From Pseudomonas sp. S35 (GTDB lineage Bacteria > Pseudomonadota > Gammaproteobacteria > Pseudomonadales > Pseudomonadaceae): 64,000 nucleotides of DNA. Of the stretch, positions 8,883 to 18,811 are shown in pieces. Location of the stretch: the NCBI RefSeq assembly GCF_009866765.1, contig NZ_CP019431.1, positions 3,224,001 to 3,288,000 on the forward strand. The letters are read 5' to 3'. The notes beneath the pieces are model-generated. The model ran no database searches. It saw only the letters and a list, made by a program, of their open reading frames with translations, and had not been told where the DNA came from. The first letter of the stretch is position 1. Every line of letters starts with the position of its first letter. The position numbers and the translations under genes are program-made.

Positions 8883-11134
8883 GCTACAGCGTGGCGGTGC
8901 GGGCATTGTGTGAGTTCACGGCCAAGGTCGGCGACCTGGACCTGCGCTTTACGCCGTCACCCAGCGCCCAGGAAGGCATTGCCGGCCACCGCACCGTGGC
9001 CTCACGCCGCAGTGCGCACTACCAGAATGAAGTGGCCCTGGAAGGCGATTACCAGCAACTGACGGTGCGGGGCAGGGCCGATGGCTACGACCCGGACGCC
9101 AACCGCCTGGAGGAAGTCAAAACCTACCGTGGCGACCTCGATGCCCAACCCGCCAACCACCGGCAATTGCATTGGGCCCAGGTCAAGATGTACGGCTGGC
9201 TGATGTGCCAGAAACTCGGGCTGACGCAAATCGACCTGGCGCTGGTGTATTTCGACATCGTCGGCGAGGGCGAGACCCTGCTCAATCAGCGCTTCCAGGC
9301 GGCCGAGCTGGAAGGGTTCTTCAACCAGCAATGTGCGCTGTTCCTCGGCTGGGCCCGACAGGAGATGCAGCACCGCGAAGCTCGCAATACCGCGGCGCAA
9401 GCCTTGAGCTTTCCCCATACCGACTTTCGCCCCGGCCAACGGTCTTTGGCCGAGTCGGTGTACAAGGCTGTCAGTACCGGCCGCTGCCTGATGGCCCAGG
9501 CGCCGACTGGCATCGGCAAGACCATCGGCACGATTTTCCCACTGCTCAAGGCCCTGGCGCCGCAGCAACTGGACAAGGTGTTTTTCCTCACCGCCAAAAC
9601 CCCGGGCCGCAAACTGGCCCTCGACGCGTCGCAGGTGCTGTTCACCAGCAGCCCCGACCTGCAACTGCGTGTGCTCGAACTGGTGGCGCGGGACAAAGCC
9701 TGCGAACACCTGGACAAGGCCTGCCACGGCGACTCATGCCCGTTGGCCAAGGGTTTTTACGACCGTCTGCCTGCCGCGCGCATGGCTGCGTCGAAGGTTA
9801 GCCTGCTTGACCAGCGCAACCTGCGCGACGTCGCCTTGGCTCACGACGTATGCCCCTATTACCTGAGCCAGGAAATGGCCCGCTGGGCAGACCTGGTGGT
9901 CGCCGACTACAACTATTATTTCGACTTTGGCGCAATGCTCTTTGGCCTGGCCCAGCTCAACCAATGGCGCGCCGCGGTGCTGGTCGACGAAGCCCATAAC
10001 CTGGTGGAACGTGCGCGCTCGATGTACAGCGCCAGCCTCGACCAGTACCGCCTCAAGACCCTGCGCGACACCGCTGCCGAACCGCTGAAAAAACCCTTGC
10101 AGCGCCTGAACCGTGAATGGAACGCCCTGCACAAAGACCAGGTCGCGCCGTACCAAGCCTATGCCTGCAGGCCGGACAAACTGCTGCAGGCCTTGAACCT
10201 GTGCACCAGCGCCCTGGGCGACTACTTCAACGACCACCCCGAAGCCCTCAGCGGCGACTTGCAGGCGTTCTACTTTGAAGCCCTGCAATTTGCCAAGGTC
10301 GCAGAGCTATTCAACGAACACTTCATCTTCGACATCCACAAACGCCAGCTCGGCGCTAAACGCAGCAGCTCAACCCTGTGCCTGCGTAATGTGGTGTCCG
10401 CCGAGTTCATTCGACCCCGATTGACGGCGGCTCGCAGCAGCGTATTGTTTTCTGCCACACTGAGCCCGCGCCACTATTACGCCGACTTGCTCGGCCTGCC
10501 GACAGACACGGCCTGGGTCGATGTGGAATCGCCGTTCAAGGCCGAACAACTGCACGTACGCATCGTCGATGCCATCTCCACACGCTTTGTGCACCGCCAA
10601 GCTTCGCTGGCACCCATTGTCGAGCTGATCGCCCGCCAGTTCGCGCAACAGCCGGGCAACTACCTGGCGTTTTTCTCAAGCTTTGATTACCTGCAACAGG
10701 TGGCCCAAATGCTCGCCGAGCGCCACCCGCACATCGCACTGTGGCAGCAATCGCGGGGCATGGCCGAGGCCGAACGCCAGGCCTTTCTCGACCAATTCAC
10801 CGAACACAGCCAAGGCATCGGCTTTGCCGTGTTGGGCGGCGCGTTTGGTGAAGGCATCGACCTGCCCGGCGCCCGCTTGATCGGTGCGTTCATTGCCACG
10901 TTGGGCTTGCCGCAACTCAACCCGGTCAATGAGCAGATGAAACAGCGCATGGGCGCGATTTTCGGCGCGGGGTACGACTACACCTACCTGTACCCCGGTA
11001 TTCAAAAGGTCGTGCAGGCGGCGGGGAGGGTGATCCGCAGCGAGCACGATCGGGGGGTGGTGGTGTTGATTGATGACCGGTTTGGGGAGGGCCGGGTGCG
11101 GCAGTTGTTGCCGAGGTGGTGGGCAGTTGATTGA
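8879..11134 (+). CDS. PD-(D/E)XK nuclease fused to DinG/XPD-type helicase
   Basis: About 751 residues from TTG 8879 (LSYSVAVRALCEFTAKV...). The N-terminal 170 residues look like a Cas4/RecB-type nuclease module (RGRADGY, then EEVKTYRGD). The rest is a superfamily 2 helicase: Walker A APTGIGKT, a four-cysteine patch fitting an Fe-S cluster (CEHLDKAC, DSCPLAKG, then CPYY), DEAH box VDEAHN and C-terminal motifs GEGIDLPGARL and QAAGRVIRS. The Fe-S/DEAH arrangement is that of the XPD/DinG family, 5'-3' helicases. The start is set by the TTGA overlap with the upstream nuclease; longer upstream readings are shadows within that gene. Confidence 0.85.
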   Translation: MSYSVAVRALCEFTAKVGDLDLRFTPSPSAQEGIAGHRTVASRRSAHYQNEVALEGDYQQLTVRGRADGYDPDANRLEEVKTYRGDLDAQPANHRQLHWAQVKMYGWLMCQKLGLTQIDLALVYFDIVGEGETLLNQRFQAAELEGFFNQQCALFLGWARQEMQHREARNTAAQALSFPHTDFRPGQRSLAESVYKAVSTGRCLMAQAPTGIGKTIGTIFPLLKALAPQQLDKVFFLTAKTPGRKLALDASQVLFTSSPDLQLRVLELVARDKACEHLDKACHGDSCPLAKGFYDRLPAARMAASKVSLLDQRNLRDVALAHDVCPYYLSQEMARWADLVVADYNYYFDFGAMLFGLAQLNQWRAAVLVDEAHNLVERARSMYSASLDQYRLKTLRDTAAEPLKKPLQRLNREWNALHKDQVAPYQAYACRPDKLLQALNLCTSALGDYFNDHPEALSGDLQAFYFEALQFAKVAELFNEHFIFDIHKRQLGAKRSSSTLCLRNVVSAEFIRPRLTAARSSVLFSATLSPRHYYADLLGLPTDTAWVDVESPFKAEQLHVRIVDAISTRFVHRQASLAPIVELIARQFAQQPGNYLAFFSSFDYLQQVAQMLAERHPHIALWQQSRGMAEAERQAFLDQFTEHSQGIGFAVLGGAFGEGIDLPGARLIGAFIATLGLPQLNPVNEQMKQRMGAIFGAGYDYTYLYPGIQKVVQAAGRVIRSEHDRGVVVLIDDRFGEGRVRQLLPRWWAVD

Positions 11135-11241
11135 GTTATTCCTGCCGACTACGCCTTGCTGACCCTTTGCGGCGATATTCAGCAGGCTATGGACTACTTC
11201 GGCCACAAACAGGTCGTGATGGCCAGTCTGCGGCACTGCCG

Positions 11242-12993
11242 TCATTGTCCCATTACCCATACAAGCAGCTTCGAGTAACGGGGGGGGTGGCCGTGTCGTA
11301 TATGGCTGTAATACACCCGTACGATCTCACCCTCCTTGAGGTCACCCACCGCGATCGGAATGAGCAGTTCCTGGCCAGCCGTTTCCGAATCCAGGGTGGT
11401 CGGCACTGTCGTTCTTGATTGGTCACCGATCCAGCGTAATGTCACAGTGTCTCCGGGCTCAGTTTCGGTGAATGGCAGAATGACCATCACCTGTTGCTCG
11501 GTATGAGTGCCTTCAACCCGTGCCTGGGGCAGTGCGCTGGCCGGCTTGCCTACCTGCAATTGCAAGCGCAGCGACTCACGGCTTGAGGGCAGGTCCGTGC
11601 GTACGTAATACAGCTCGGTGAGGAGAGTGTTGAAGCGCTTGACTTGCTCGCCGTCGACCGTGAATTCGAGGATGCGATCCGCCGGGATCGTTACCAGCGT
11701 GTGCTCCTGGATGTGGATCACCGAGCCCCCCACCCACACCAGACGAACCTGGGCCGAGGCGTCCCATCCCTCGGGAGCGACTATGACTACCGTGGCTTTA
11801 GGAACAGCGGGGTCCAGATGGCCTGCTGCGGATTCCTTGACCTGGGGCGCCAGCCATGGGCTGGCAGCCCCGCGCACACTCACCCGAGTCTGCATCGAAA
11901 CAACCACATCGTCGGTTTTTACCCGATGAAGGCTGCAAGACAGCATTGAGACCCCGCCCCCGAGTGCCCTGACTCTTTCATTCGGAATATCGAACTCCAT
12001 AAAGCTATTGGTGCGCTCGACGGTTTTCTCTTCACTGTAGGGCATAAGGACGTTCTCGGCGTCTCGACCGTCCCAGTCCAGGCGTACTCGATCGCCTTTA
12101 TCGAACACCATTGGATCAAGAAACAGTTTGATCTTCTGTGGACCAACCCCGAGCTGTTTCAAGTCGATAACGTCTCCCGGTTGCTCAAGGAAAGGTGCCT
12201 CAAGCAGCCGGGTGCCAAGGTTTACATTTACCCAGTTTAACGGTGACCAATTCGCATCCGATTCGGGGTCGAAAACCGGATAGTTGCCTACCGCGTCAAT
12301 GACCTGCATTGCGATGGGCAGGAACGGATTGCTGCCGGCAGCATGGATGACGCTCTCGATAACCGTCACTTCAAACCCTCTGCCAACCTCCCTGGGTGTC
12401 ACCACATGGCTGACAAGCTGCGATCCCCAGGCGAATCTGCAGGTGTCATATTCGGCCATATTTTCGTAGGGCTGGACATCAAGAATAACCCCTTGCCTGG
12501 CCCTCTTAAGGTCAATCACTGCACCCGCTTCTAGGTCTTCAGGGAGAAAAAATACTAGCCCTTGATGACCCGGCTTTGCCCCGTCCGGGTCTTCATTGCC
12601 GGGGCGGTCAAGCTTGATTCGAAGCCTGGGTTTGTTAGTCTCGGTGGGGCCATTGCCAGGTTCTTCAATGGTGCAGTACGCAGTGGCCCACTCCGGAAGA
12701 ATGTTTTCTTTGGGCATGTTCAGGGTATACACAGGGTCATTTACATTGTCCTCATCGATAATCAGGTAATCCTCTGGCGTCGGGCCGCTCCAGTACAAAA
12801 ATATCTCTGTCTGTAGCGCGAACTTGTGCTGAGGGAAAAGTAACGGCTGGAGATCGTGCTCGACATGCCGCAGACCAATACACCAATCAGGTTCGGTGTC
12901 CTCCTTGATAGGCGTACCCAGATTCTGAAGATACAGCTCAGACTGTCTATCGTCGGCAGTACCTCCGACCGTTTGTTTAGGAGCACGAGGCAT
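11242..12993 (-). CDS. Paralogue P1: repeat-rich beta-sandwich protein, unknown function
   Basis: 583 residues, no signal peptide, no membrane segment. It belongs to a six-member local family. Core signatures: PGHQGLVFFLPEDLEAG, QPYENMAEYD, FAWGSQLVSHVVT, VIDAVGNYP, then IDLKQLG starting further Ig-like units with the pattern GDxVxLxW and FxIPxxxVRA. The repeats suggest three to four tandem beta-sandwich domains. ATG 12993 has GGAGG 8 nt upstream. It is the last gene of a minus-strand run with short gaps (70 nt to P2), so probably an operon. I do not recognise a function; a cell-surface or secreted binding protein is a guess. Confidence 0.8.
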   Translation of the reverse strand: MPRAPKQTVGGTADDRQSELYLQNLGTPIKEDTEPDWCIGLRHVEHDLQPLLFPQHKFALQTEIFLYWSGPTPEDYLIIDEDNVNDPVYTLNMPKENILPEWATAYCTIEEPGNGPTETNKPRLRIKLDRPGNEDPDGAKPGHQGLVFFLPEDLEAGAVIDLKRARQGVILDVQPYENMAEYDTCRFAWGSQLVSHVVTPREVGRGFEVTVIESVIHAAGSNPFLPIAMQVIDAVGNYPVFDPESDANWSPLNWVNVNLGTRLLEAPFLEQPGDVIDLKQLGVGPQKIKLFLDPMVFDKGDRVRLDWDGRDAENVLMPYSEEKTVERTNSFMEFDIPNERVRALGGGVSMLSCSLHRVKTDDVVVSMQTRVSVRGAASPWLAPQVKESAAGHLDPAVPKATVVIVAPEGWDASAQVRLVWVGGSVIHIQEHTLVTIPADRILEFTVDGEQVKRFNTLLTELYYVRTDLPSSRESLRLQLQVGKPASALPQARVEGTHTEQQVMVILPFTETEPGDTVTLRWIGDQSRTTVPTTLDSETAGQELLIPIAVGDLKEGEIVRVYYSHIRHGHPPRYSKLLVWVMGQ

Positions 12994-13063
12994 CGTGAAA
13001 CCTCCACAGTGAAGGGGTTGGAAAATCAATCAGGCAGACCGGCGGTTGGTGTAGAGATCATCT

Positions 13064-14866
13064 TTATCGTATGTCCTCGAACCCGAAAATTCCTCGGCGG
13101 GCAATCTGCAGCGTCACCACACCTGAGTAGCGCTGTGGAACACCGTTATGGTTGACTTCCCAATAAACTTTCACGATGCGATTGAGGTTATCCGATACAT
13201 ATTTGCCCGGTACTTTGATTCGAGCGTCGCCCGGGGTTGAAATATGCATCAGCATCACAATACGGTTAAGTGGGCCGAACCAATGCAAACGAATATGCTG
13301 GCCAACGGGAGGGTTAGGGATGGTGACCCAAACGCCATCCGGTACCAGGTCCGGATCAAGGTGATGACCGGCAACCTTCTCGACTACTGGAGCAATCATT
13401 GCCTCCCAAGGTTCTCCTATCAGCAGGCTTTTGCGCGCAGACTCACCTAGCAGTCGCCCATCAGTCCCATTGACTTCGTAATGCATTTGCGAAGGGCGAC
13501 CCTCAAATCGCTTGATTTGGGCGGCTGGCAGTTCCAGTTCAATGACGTTGTGTTCCGGGCGCTCACCTACGCTGCGGCTGAAACGGTATTCCACGGTGCC
13601 GTCTCGGTCAGGCAAGAGCCAGACCAGCGTGATCAGGTCCCACGGTTTCCAACTGGTCTGGTAAGGCACGTAGGCTTGCCCATCTACTGGGACTGCTCGT
13701 ATTTCAGCGAAAGGCATTGTGTCGATCACATAAGGCTCTGGCCACTGAACCGATGCCCCTTGGACACTCACGTAGACCGATTGGGAATACATCGTCGTTG
13801 AGCCGATATATTTGTGCAGCGTGTAATACAGCTTGGCATGACCTTGGGCCAGCCCTTCCATAAACGCAGGCGGGATCTGGAAGTCATAGATCGCGTTAAC
13901 CCTGTCCACTGGGCGCTCTTCGCTGTGTATGACGATGTTTCCTTGAGCATCGGTAGCCTTGAAAACAAACTCGAGGGTATCTCTCGTCTCGAAGTAATCC
14001 GCTGACGCAAACACCGAAACCGTGACGGACTTACCTGCCAGCTTTTCCAGATCGATGACTCCGGTTTGCGGGTCAACCTCTGCGCTGTAAGGTTCTCTCA
14101 GGACGTCGCGTTGTGCGTACACCAGCACCTTGCTGGCTGCAGACCAGCGTTCAGCCGGGTCAGTAAAATTACCGGTGTGCCCACGTACCTGGAGCCTCAC
14201 ATTCAGTTCGAGGCCGTCGCGAGCGGCCATGACTTTCGCGTAAGACACAGTGAGGTTGATCTCACGGTTCAGGTCTGCCTCGGTGACCAAATGGGTGACT
14301 TGTTGATCCCCCCAGCACAGTAGGACTTGGTCCCCCGGAGCCGCGTAGGAGTAGGGCATCAGCGTGATTTCGATATTCTGGCGAGCCCTGGTTTCACTGA
14401 CGCCGTTGACCAGCACATCGTCAGGTAGATAGATGACCAGCCCTTGGTGTCCGGGCCTGGAGGGGTCGGGGTCATGGCCACCCGGACGGTTAAAGTCGAC
14501 CCGTAGGCGCAGGGGGAGGGTAGACGCGCCTGAGCTGTTAATCCGGCACACGAGCGGGTCTATCCATTCAGGCCTGATACTGGCTGCAGGGAGGAGGATT
14601 GGCAGCCATTCACGCTGGGTGTCTGCGGCCATGACAAAGGTATGAGCGACAGGGCGAATAGGGTCGTTGCTGAACAGTTCGAGCAATTGACCGGGGGAAG
14701 TGCGCGCGCCGGTCTTCACGTAGACAACCTGCGGCGTTTCGATATTTCTGAGGCCCAGGTTGCCGTCGACACCGACATCACCAGCTGCGGCCGGGTGGAG
14801 CCTTGGGATGTAAAGGTCACCTAGTTCAGCAGTGAGGCCAGGGGGAGAGGTAGCGACGTTGGACAT
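13064..14866 (-). CDS. Paralogue P2: repeat-rich beta-sandwich protein, unknown function
   Basis: 600 residues, no signal peptide. It shares the family core (RPGHQGLVIYLPDDV, TLMPYSYAAPGD, LCWGDQQVTHLVTEADL, LQVRGHTGNF, then VIDLEKLAGK) and repeated units with FQIPPAFMEGLAQG and LYYTLHKY. The C-terminus (VPQRYSGVVTLQIARRG) aligns by eye with the end of P1. ATG 14866 has AAGGAG about 8 nt upstream. It lies 56 nt after the end of P3 in transcription order, which supports co-transcription. Confidence 0.8.
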   Translation of the reverse strand: MSNVATSPPGLTAELGDLYIPRLHPAAAGDVGVDGNLGLRNIETPQVVYVKTGARTSPGQLLELFSNDPIRPVAHTFVMAADTQREWLPILLPAASIRPEWIDPLVCRINSSGASTLPLRLRVDFNRPGGHDPDPSRPGHQGLVIYLPDDVLVNGVSETRARQNIEITLMPYSYAAPGDQVLLCWGDQQVTHLVTEADLNREINLTVSYAKVMAARDGLELNVRLQVRGHTGNFTDPAERWSAASKVLVYAQRDVLREPYSAEVDPQTGVIDLEKLAGKSVTVSVFASADYFETRDTLEFVFKATDAQGNIVIHSEERPVDRVNAIYDFQIPPAFMEGLAQGHAKLYYTLHKYIGSTTMYSQSVYVSVQGASVQWPEPYVIDTMPFAEIRAVPVDGQAYVPYQTSWKPWDLITLVWLLPDRDGTVEYRFSRSVGERPEHNVIELELPAAQIKRFEGRPSQMHYEVNGTDGRLLGESARKSLLIGEPWEAMIAPVVEKVAGHHLDPDLVPDGVWVTIPNPPVGQHIRLHWFGPLNRIVMLMHISTPGDARIKVPGKYVSDNLNRIVKVYWEVNHNGVPQRYSGVVTLQIARRGIFGFEDIR

Positions 14867-14922
14867 GGTGGTGACTCCTTTCTGTGAATCAACGGGGAAT
14901 ACAATAAAAGGCAAAACTTGGG

Positions 14923-17134
14923 TTAGAGGCGCCTGAAACGTATATCGTCAATTTCGTAGTCGTTACCATCGCTAGTAGCTATATGACTTTGAATATAAAG
15001 CGTCAGGGTCGTGCTGTTGGCTGTCAGCGTTCCTGATAAGGTCCGCCAGTTGACCAGGTCTGAAAGTTCGGTTGCAGCAGTCAACGTTCCTTGTGAGGTT
15101 CTTAAAGACAGTGAAGGCCTAACGTAACGTCCGTCAAATCTTCTAGCCCTTATGCTGAATGTGTAACGCTCTCCCGGTTGTAGATTTCTAAAGACCTGAG
15201 CAAAAACAACACCACTTTTATCTCCTGCGGGATAAGTATAGTTGTGAAATACTGTATTTCCGCTATATACCCTGAACTGAATGTCAAGCATGTTATTAAG
15301 GGCTGGCCCTGGTATCCAGCCGTTCAAGTTATTGTTGCTAAAATCGGTAAGATGATCACGCCCAGGCCGAATAAATAACACGAAGAGCGGCGAGAAACGT
15401 CTGGGCGCGTTGGCCCTGGCCAGGCTGTATCTAATCCTGACCGATCCGTTCAGGTTTTCGCTGACGAAGCGGCGTTCGACAGGAATAAGTAGCGTTTTTC
15501 CTGCCTGGGCAGCACTTATAGTGATCTGCACGCGCGTGCTTACGGCGTTGCCTTCCCAATCCAGGGTGATAACGTCATTTAAAAGGCTATCGATAGGCGG
15601 AATAGTCACGGTTACGTGGGTGCCAATCTTCAGATAGTTCCCCCATCTTGCTTCAACCTCTACCGGAGGTAGGCTGCTCGCATACCTGCCCACTATTAAA
15701 AACAGGCGCTGTGATGCGCGATGGGGCTGAAGGTCGATACGTTCGTAATACACATCAACCGGCAGGGTATCAAAACGTCTTACTTGCGCATTCGGAATGG
15801 TAAATGAAAGTTCTTTATTGTCAGGAATGGGGCCGAGGAAAAATTCTTCAGTGAAGTTGACCGAGTGCGCAGCCCATACAATTCTAATTTTTGTAGCGGA
15901 CGTCCAACCGTCTTGCGCACGAAACTTCATTGTGGCATTTGAATTCGGATTCAACTCTCCATCTGGCGCTTCTACGATACTGGGTGCCGACCAGTCGATG
16001 ACGTCGCCGTTAACCCTGATACGTACTTTTCTTGATGGCAACCATTCATTGTCTCTGAACTTGTAGAGATTGTAGTACATGATGGCGATGCCACTGGCTA
16101 TTGCACCGACCAATTCGTTGGGTACATCAAAGTCTTCAATGAAGTTTGTAATATTGACATCCCTGTGCTCGCTGTGAAAAAAAAGGCACGTTTTGAATAT
16201 CTCGCCCCTCCCATTCAAAATCAATTTTGTCGCCCGCCTCGAAAAAGTCGTTATCGATAAATATCTGCACGGTTTGCGCGGCATCACCTAACTCGTCAAG
16301 TTCAACGATTTCCCCAGCCTGCTTAAGAAACGGCGGGCGTGGCCGCAAGAGCCCCAGGTTGACTTCTACCCGCTGTATTTCCGACCAGTTCGACTTGGAA
16401 TTGGGATCAGCAGGGTAGTTGCCGCCCACATCCTTGATTTGCATGGCCACCGGCATGTTCACGTAGTGAGGGTTCTCTTTGATGCGCTCGGGAGATATGA
16501 ACATTTCAAATGAGCGGCGCACCTCAGCAGCCGTCACCACGTGTGCGATGATTATGGCGCCCCAGGCGATGAGGCAGGTATCCCACACTTCCATATTTTC
16601 CCACGGGTGGATTTCCAGCACGACACCTCGATCTGCCCTTGCCATATCTACGTGGCTGCCGGCTTCCAGGTCAGGCGGCAGAAAGAACACCAGGCCTTGA
16701 TTCCCGTCGGCATCGGGGTTCGGGTCTGGATAACCAGGGCGGCTGCGTTTCACCCTGAGCTTTAACGGCTTGGTTTTAGATGAGTTGCCGCTGGGGCGTC
16801 GGATAAGGCAATAGACTTCAGCCCACTCCGGCAGGATCTGCTCTTTATTCACCGTCAGGCTGAAAAACCGGTTACCCAGGTTTTCCGGTTGGATGACGAG
16901 ATAGTCCACCGGGGCTTCAGGGTTGTTCCAAATCAGGTAGATCTCGGTGTCCAAAACAATCTCTGGGAACGCGAGGAGCAGCACCTCCAGGTTATGTTCG
17001 ACATGCCGTGCGCCAAGGGCACCGTCAGACTCGGTATCCCCTTCAAGGGGAGGTTCTATACCGCTGATCAAGACCGGACCCAGGTCGTAGTCATTGGGGG
17101 GGCTGCCGGTTTTTGTTTTGGTTTTACTGGACAT
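14923..17134 (-). pseudogene. Paralogue P3 with C-terminal lectin-like module, frameshifted in a T8 run
   Basis: Two reading frames together match the family. The 5' part (start 17134, GGAGG 7 nt upstream) encodes the N-terminal region and core (GNQGLVFFLPPDLEAG, IHPWENMEVWD) and stops at 16136. The 3' part continues from FIEDFDVPNELVGA to 14923. They join at a run of eight A (eight T in the coding strand) at 16177-16184. Reading seven T restores NVPFFHSEHRDVN and a product of about 736 residues. The last 140 residues (DFSNNNLNGW ... YEIDDIRFRRL) resemble a CBM4/9-type carbohydrate-binding jelly roll, and this part is visibly more A+T rich. Real inactivation, phase variation and a sequencing error are all possible. 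Confidence 0.75.
16177..16184. other. Homopolymer run (A8/T8) at the P3 frameshift
   Basis: Eight consecutive A on the plus strand. One base fewer would fuse the two P3 frames exactly, with no loss of family residues. Such a run could slip at replication or transcription, or be miscounted in sequencing. Confidence 0.7.
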
Positions 17135-17186
17135 GGTCGGACCTCCAAGAGGGGCAATGTTGCTCATACAAACCGCGTCACGTTCA

Positions 17187-18671
17187 TTACCTGCCGCCTG
17201 GTGCACCAATCTGTACTTCCTGGCGTAACGATTCGTTTAGTGAGGTGCTGCGCGCCAGAATGTTTTCTGGCTCATACACGTAATAGAGTTCAGGCTTGGT
17301 GCCGTTGAACCTCAAGAGGTCTTCATGTTCAATCAAGCGTCTGATCGGCACATTTTCAGGTACCTGTCCCACTTCGAAAAGGTCGTCGTAGAGGATAAGG
17401 TCATGGCTACCCGGTACCACGTAACGCATGAGCAACATGATCTTGTCAGTTGGCCTGCGCCATGCGTACCAAGGAATTTCGACGGCGGCGCCACCTGTGG
17501 GTATAGGGTTGACGACATGGGAGGTGTATCGCACAAAAAAAGGTGGCAGCAATCGGATGATTGCGTCCTGAACCGCAGCGGAGGCGATTTTTGAGTAACC
17601 CACTATAGTGAGCCCTTGAAACAAGATAAAACTGATCTCCACTTTGCCACCGGCCACCGCACGCACTTTGTCATGGGGCACGAAGAAGTCATGGGGCCTG
17701 CCGGCCGCTTTGATCGGGATGTATTCCTCGTGCAGTACCACGCCCCCCTGCTTCGGGTAGCCTCGGTACGTCACAAAATACGTGTAGCCGAGAGGGCCCT
17801 CCCACGGATAAGTGAAACACTGCATATGCAACGGCCCGCCGTTAAGTGACTCAAGGTCGATCAAGCCTGGAAAGTTCTGGGTCGCGAAGATAGGTGCGGC
17901 AAAATTGGCGCTGCCCACGTCTACCAGCACCGGGATGTTGCGTGAGCGGGGGGTGGATACGTTGCGGACCGCGTCCACAACCTGGAAGCTCACCAAGCGA
18001 TTGGTGCCATTACCGATCGAGATAATCTGATCGCGGTTGATTTTTATCTCGGTCGACAGGCCTACACCAGCCACCTGCTTGGAGGGAATTAACAAGTTAC
18101 CAAACTGGCATTCAATGCGATCAAGTCGATGCATATCCGGGTAAGGCTCAAAGATGAGGGTTACCCCTCGCCCTGCTTGAATTTCCCTGATTTCTGTATC
18201 GGATATGCTGAATTTGAGTGCGGAATGACCTGGGATAGTATGTTCTTTGTCCTCGCCGGCTGGGAGGGTTCGTTTGACCATCAGGGTCAACGGATAAGAA
18301 AGGTCATTGGACGGGCCACCGCCATAAAAAACCTTGTAGCCCAGTATCAGATCGCCGTCGGGGAGGTCACTGTCTGAAATAGCAAAAGAGAAGCTATTGC
18401 GGTCTTCTTCCCCGGGCTCCAGGGTTTTCTCTGCAAGGACCTTCATCCCCACGATGGCAAGCACCTGGATTTTGTCCCCGGGCTTGGCCGGCCAATTCTT
18501 ATCTACCGTCACGGTCAGGCCTCTGGTCAGCAACCAGAGAGCAATACCACCGTCATAGCCCTCAAACGCCGGCGACATGCCAGGTACCCGTAGCGTGTCA
18601 AGGAACTTGGGCTTGATCGGCGACGCTTTTTTGCTTTTGGTGGGGGCCGGCTTGCTGTTTTTGGTAGGCAT
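17187..18671 (-). CDS. Paralogue P4: repeat-rich beta-sandwich protein, unknown function
   Basis: 494 residues, no signal peptide. After a Lys/Pro-rich N-terminal tail (PTKNSKPAPTKSKKASPIKP) comes a block shared with P5 (FEGYDGGIALWLL, PGDKIQVLAIVG), then the family core (PGHSALKFSISD, FEPYPDMHRLDRIE, FQVVDAVRNVSTPRSR, IDLESLNG). It ends with TSLNESLRQEVQIG, close to the end of P5. ATG 18671 has a GGAG site about 7 nt upstream. It is the first gene of the P4-P3-P2-P1 run and has the shared upstream motif at 18763-18796. Confidence 0.8.
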   Translation of the reverse strand: MPTKNSKPAPTKSKKASPIKPKFLDTLRVPGMSPAFEGYDGGIALWLLTRGLTVTVDKNWPAKPGDKIQVLAIVGMKVLAEKTLEPGEEDRNSFSFAISDSDLPDGDLILGYKVFYGGGPSNDLSYPLTLMVKRTLPAGEDKEHTIPGHSALKFSISDTEIREIQAGRGVTLIFEPYPDMHRLDRIECQFGNLLIPSKQVAGVGLSTEIKINRDQIISIGNGTNRLVSFQVVDAVRNVSTPRSRNIPVLVDVGSANFAAPIFATQNFPGLIDLESLNGGPLHMQCFTYPWEGPLGYTYFVTYRGYPKQGGVVLHEEYIPIKAAGRPHDFFVPHDKVRAVAGGKVEISFILFQGLTIVGYSKIASAAVQDAIIRLLPPFFVRYTSHVVNPIPTGGAAVEIPWYAWRRPTDKIMLLMRYVVPGSHDLILYDDLFEVGQVPENVPIRRLIEHEDLLRFNGTKPELYYVYEPENILARSTSLNESLRQEVQIGAPGGR

Positions 18672-18762
18672 GGCTTTCTCCAGGTAGAAAGTTGTCACGC
18701 GTCACAGGAAATGTTCCTGCGCTTGGGGCGTATCAGACACCGTTAAATACGGGCTTGCCTAC

Positions 18763-18796
18763 TGTCATAACTAACAGGTTGCGACAGGCGGTCTGC
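18763..18796 (-). promoter_or_regulatory. Shared family motif upstream of P4
   Basis: Read toward P4 the site is CTGTCGCAACCTGT followed by TAGTTATGACAGT. It matches the sites upstream of P5 and P6 (CTGTCGC-ACCTGTGAATTCTGACAGT type) and lies about 90-125 nt before the P4 start. The conserved spacing and half-sites CTGT/ACAG suggest a binding site for one regulator acting on the whole cluster (inference). Confidence 0.55.
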
Positions 18797-18811
18797 GCGC
18801 AAGCACGGCGG

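Noticed and set aside
7164..8906. 580-residue minus-strand open frame over the FAN1-like gene
   Set aside because: Shadow of a gene with clear VRR-NUC motifs; no domain in the antisense product.
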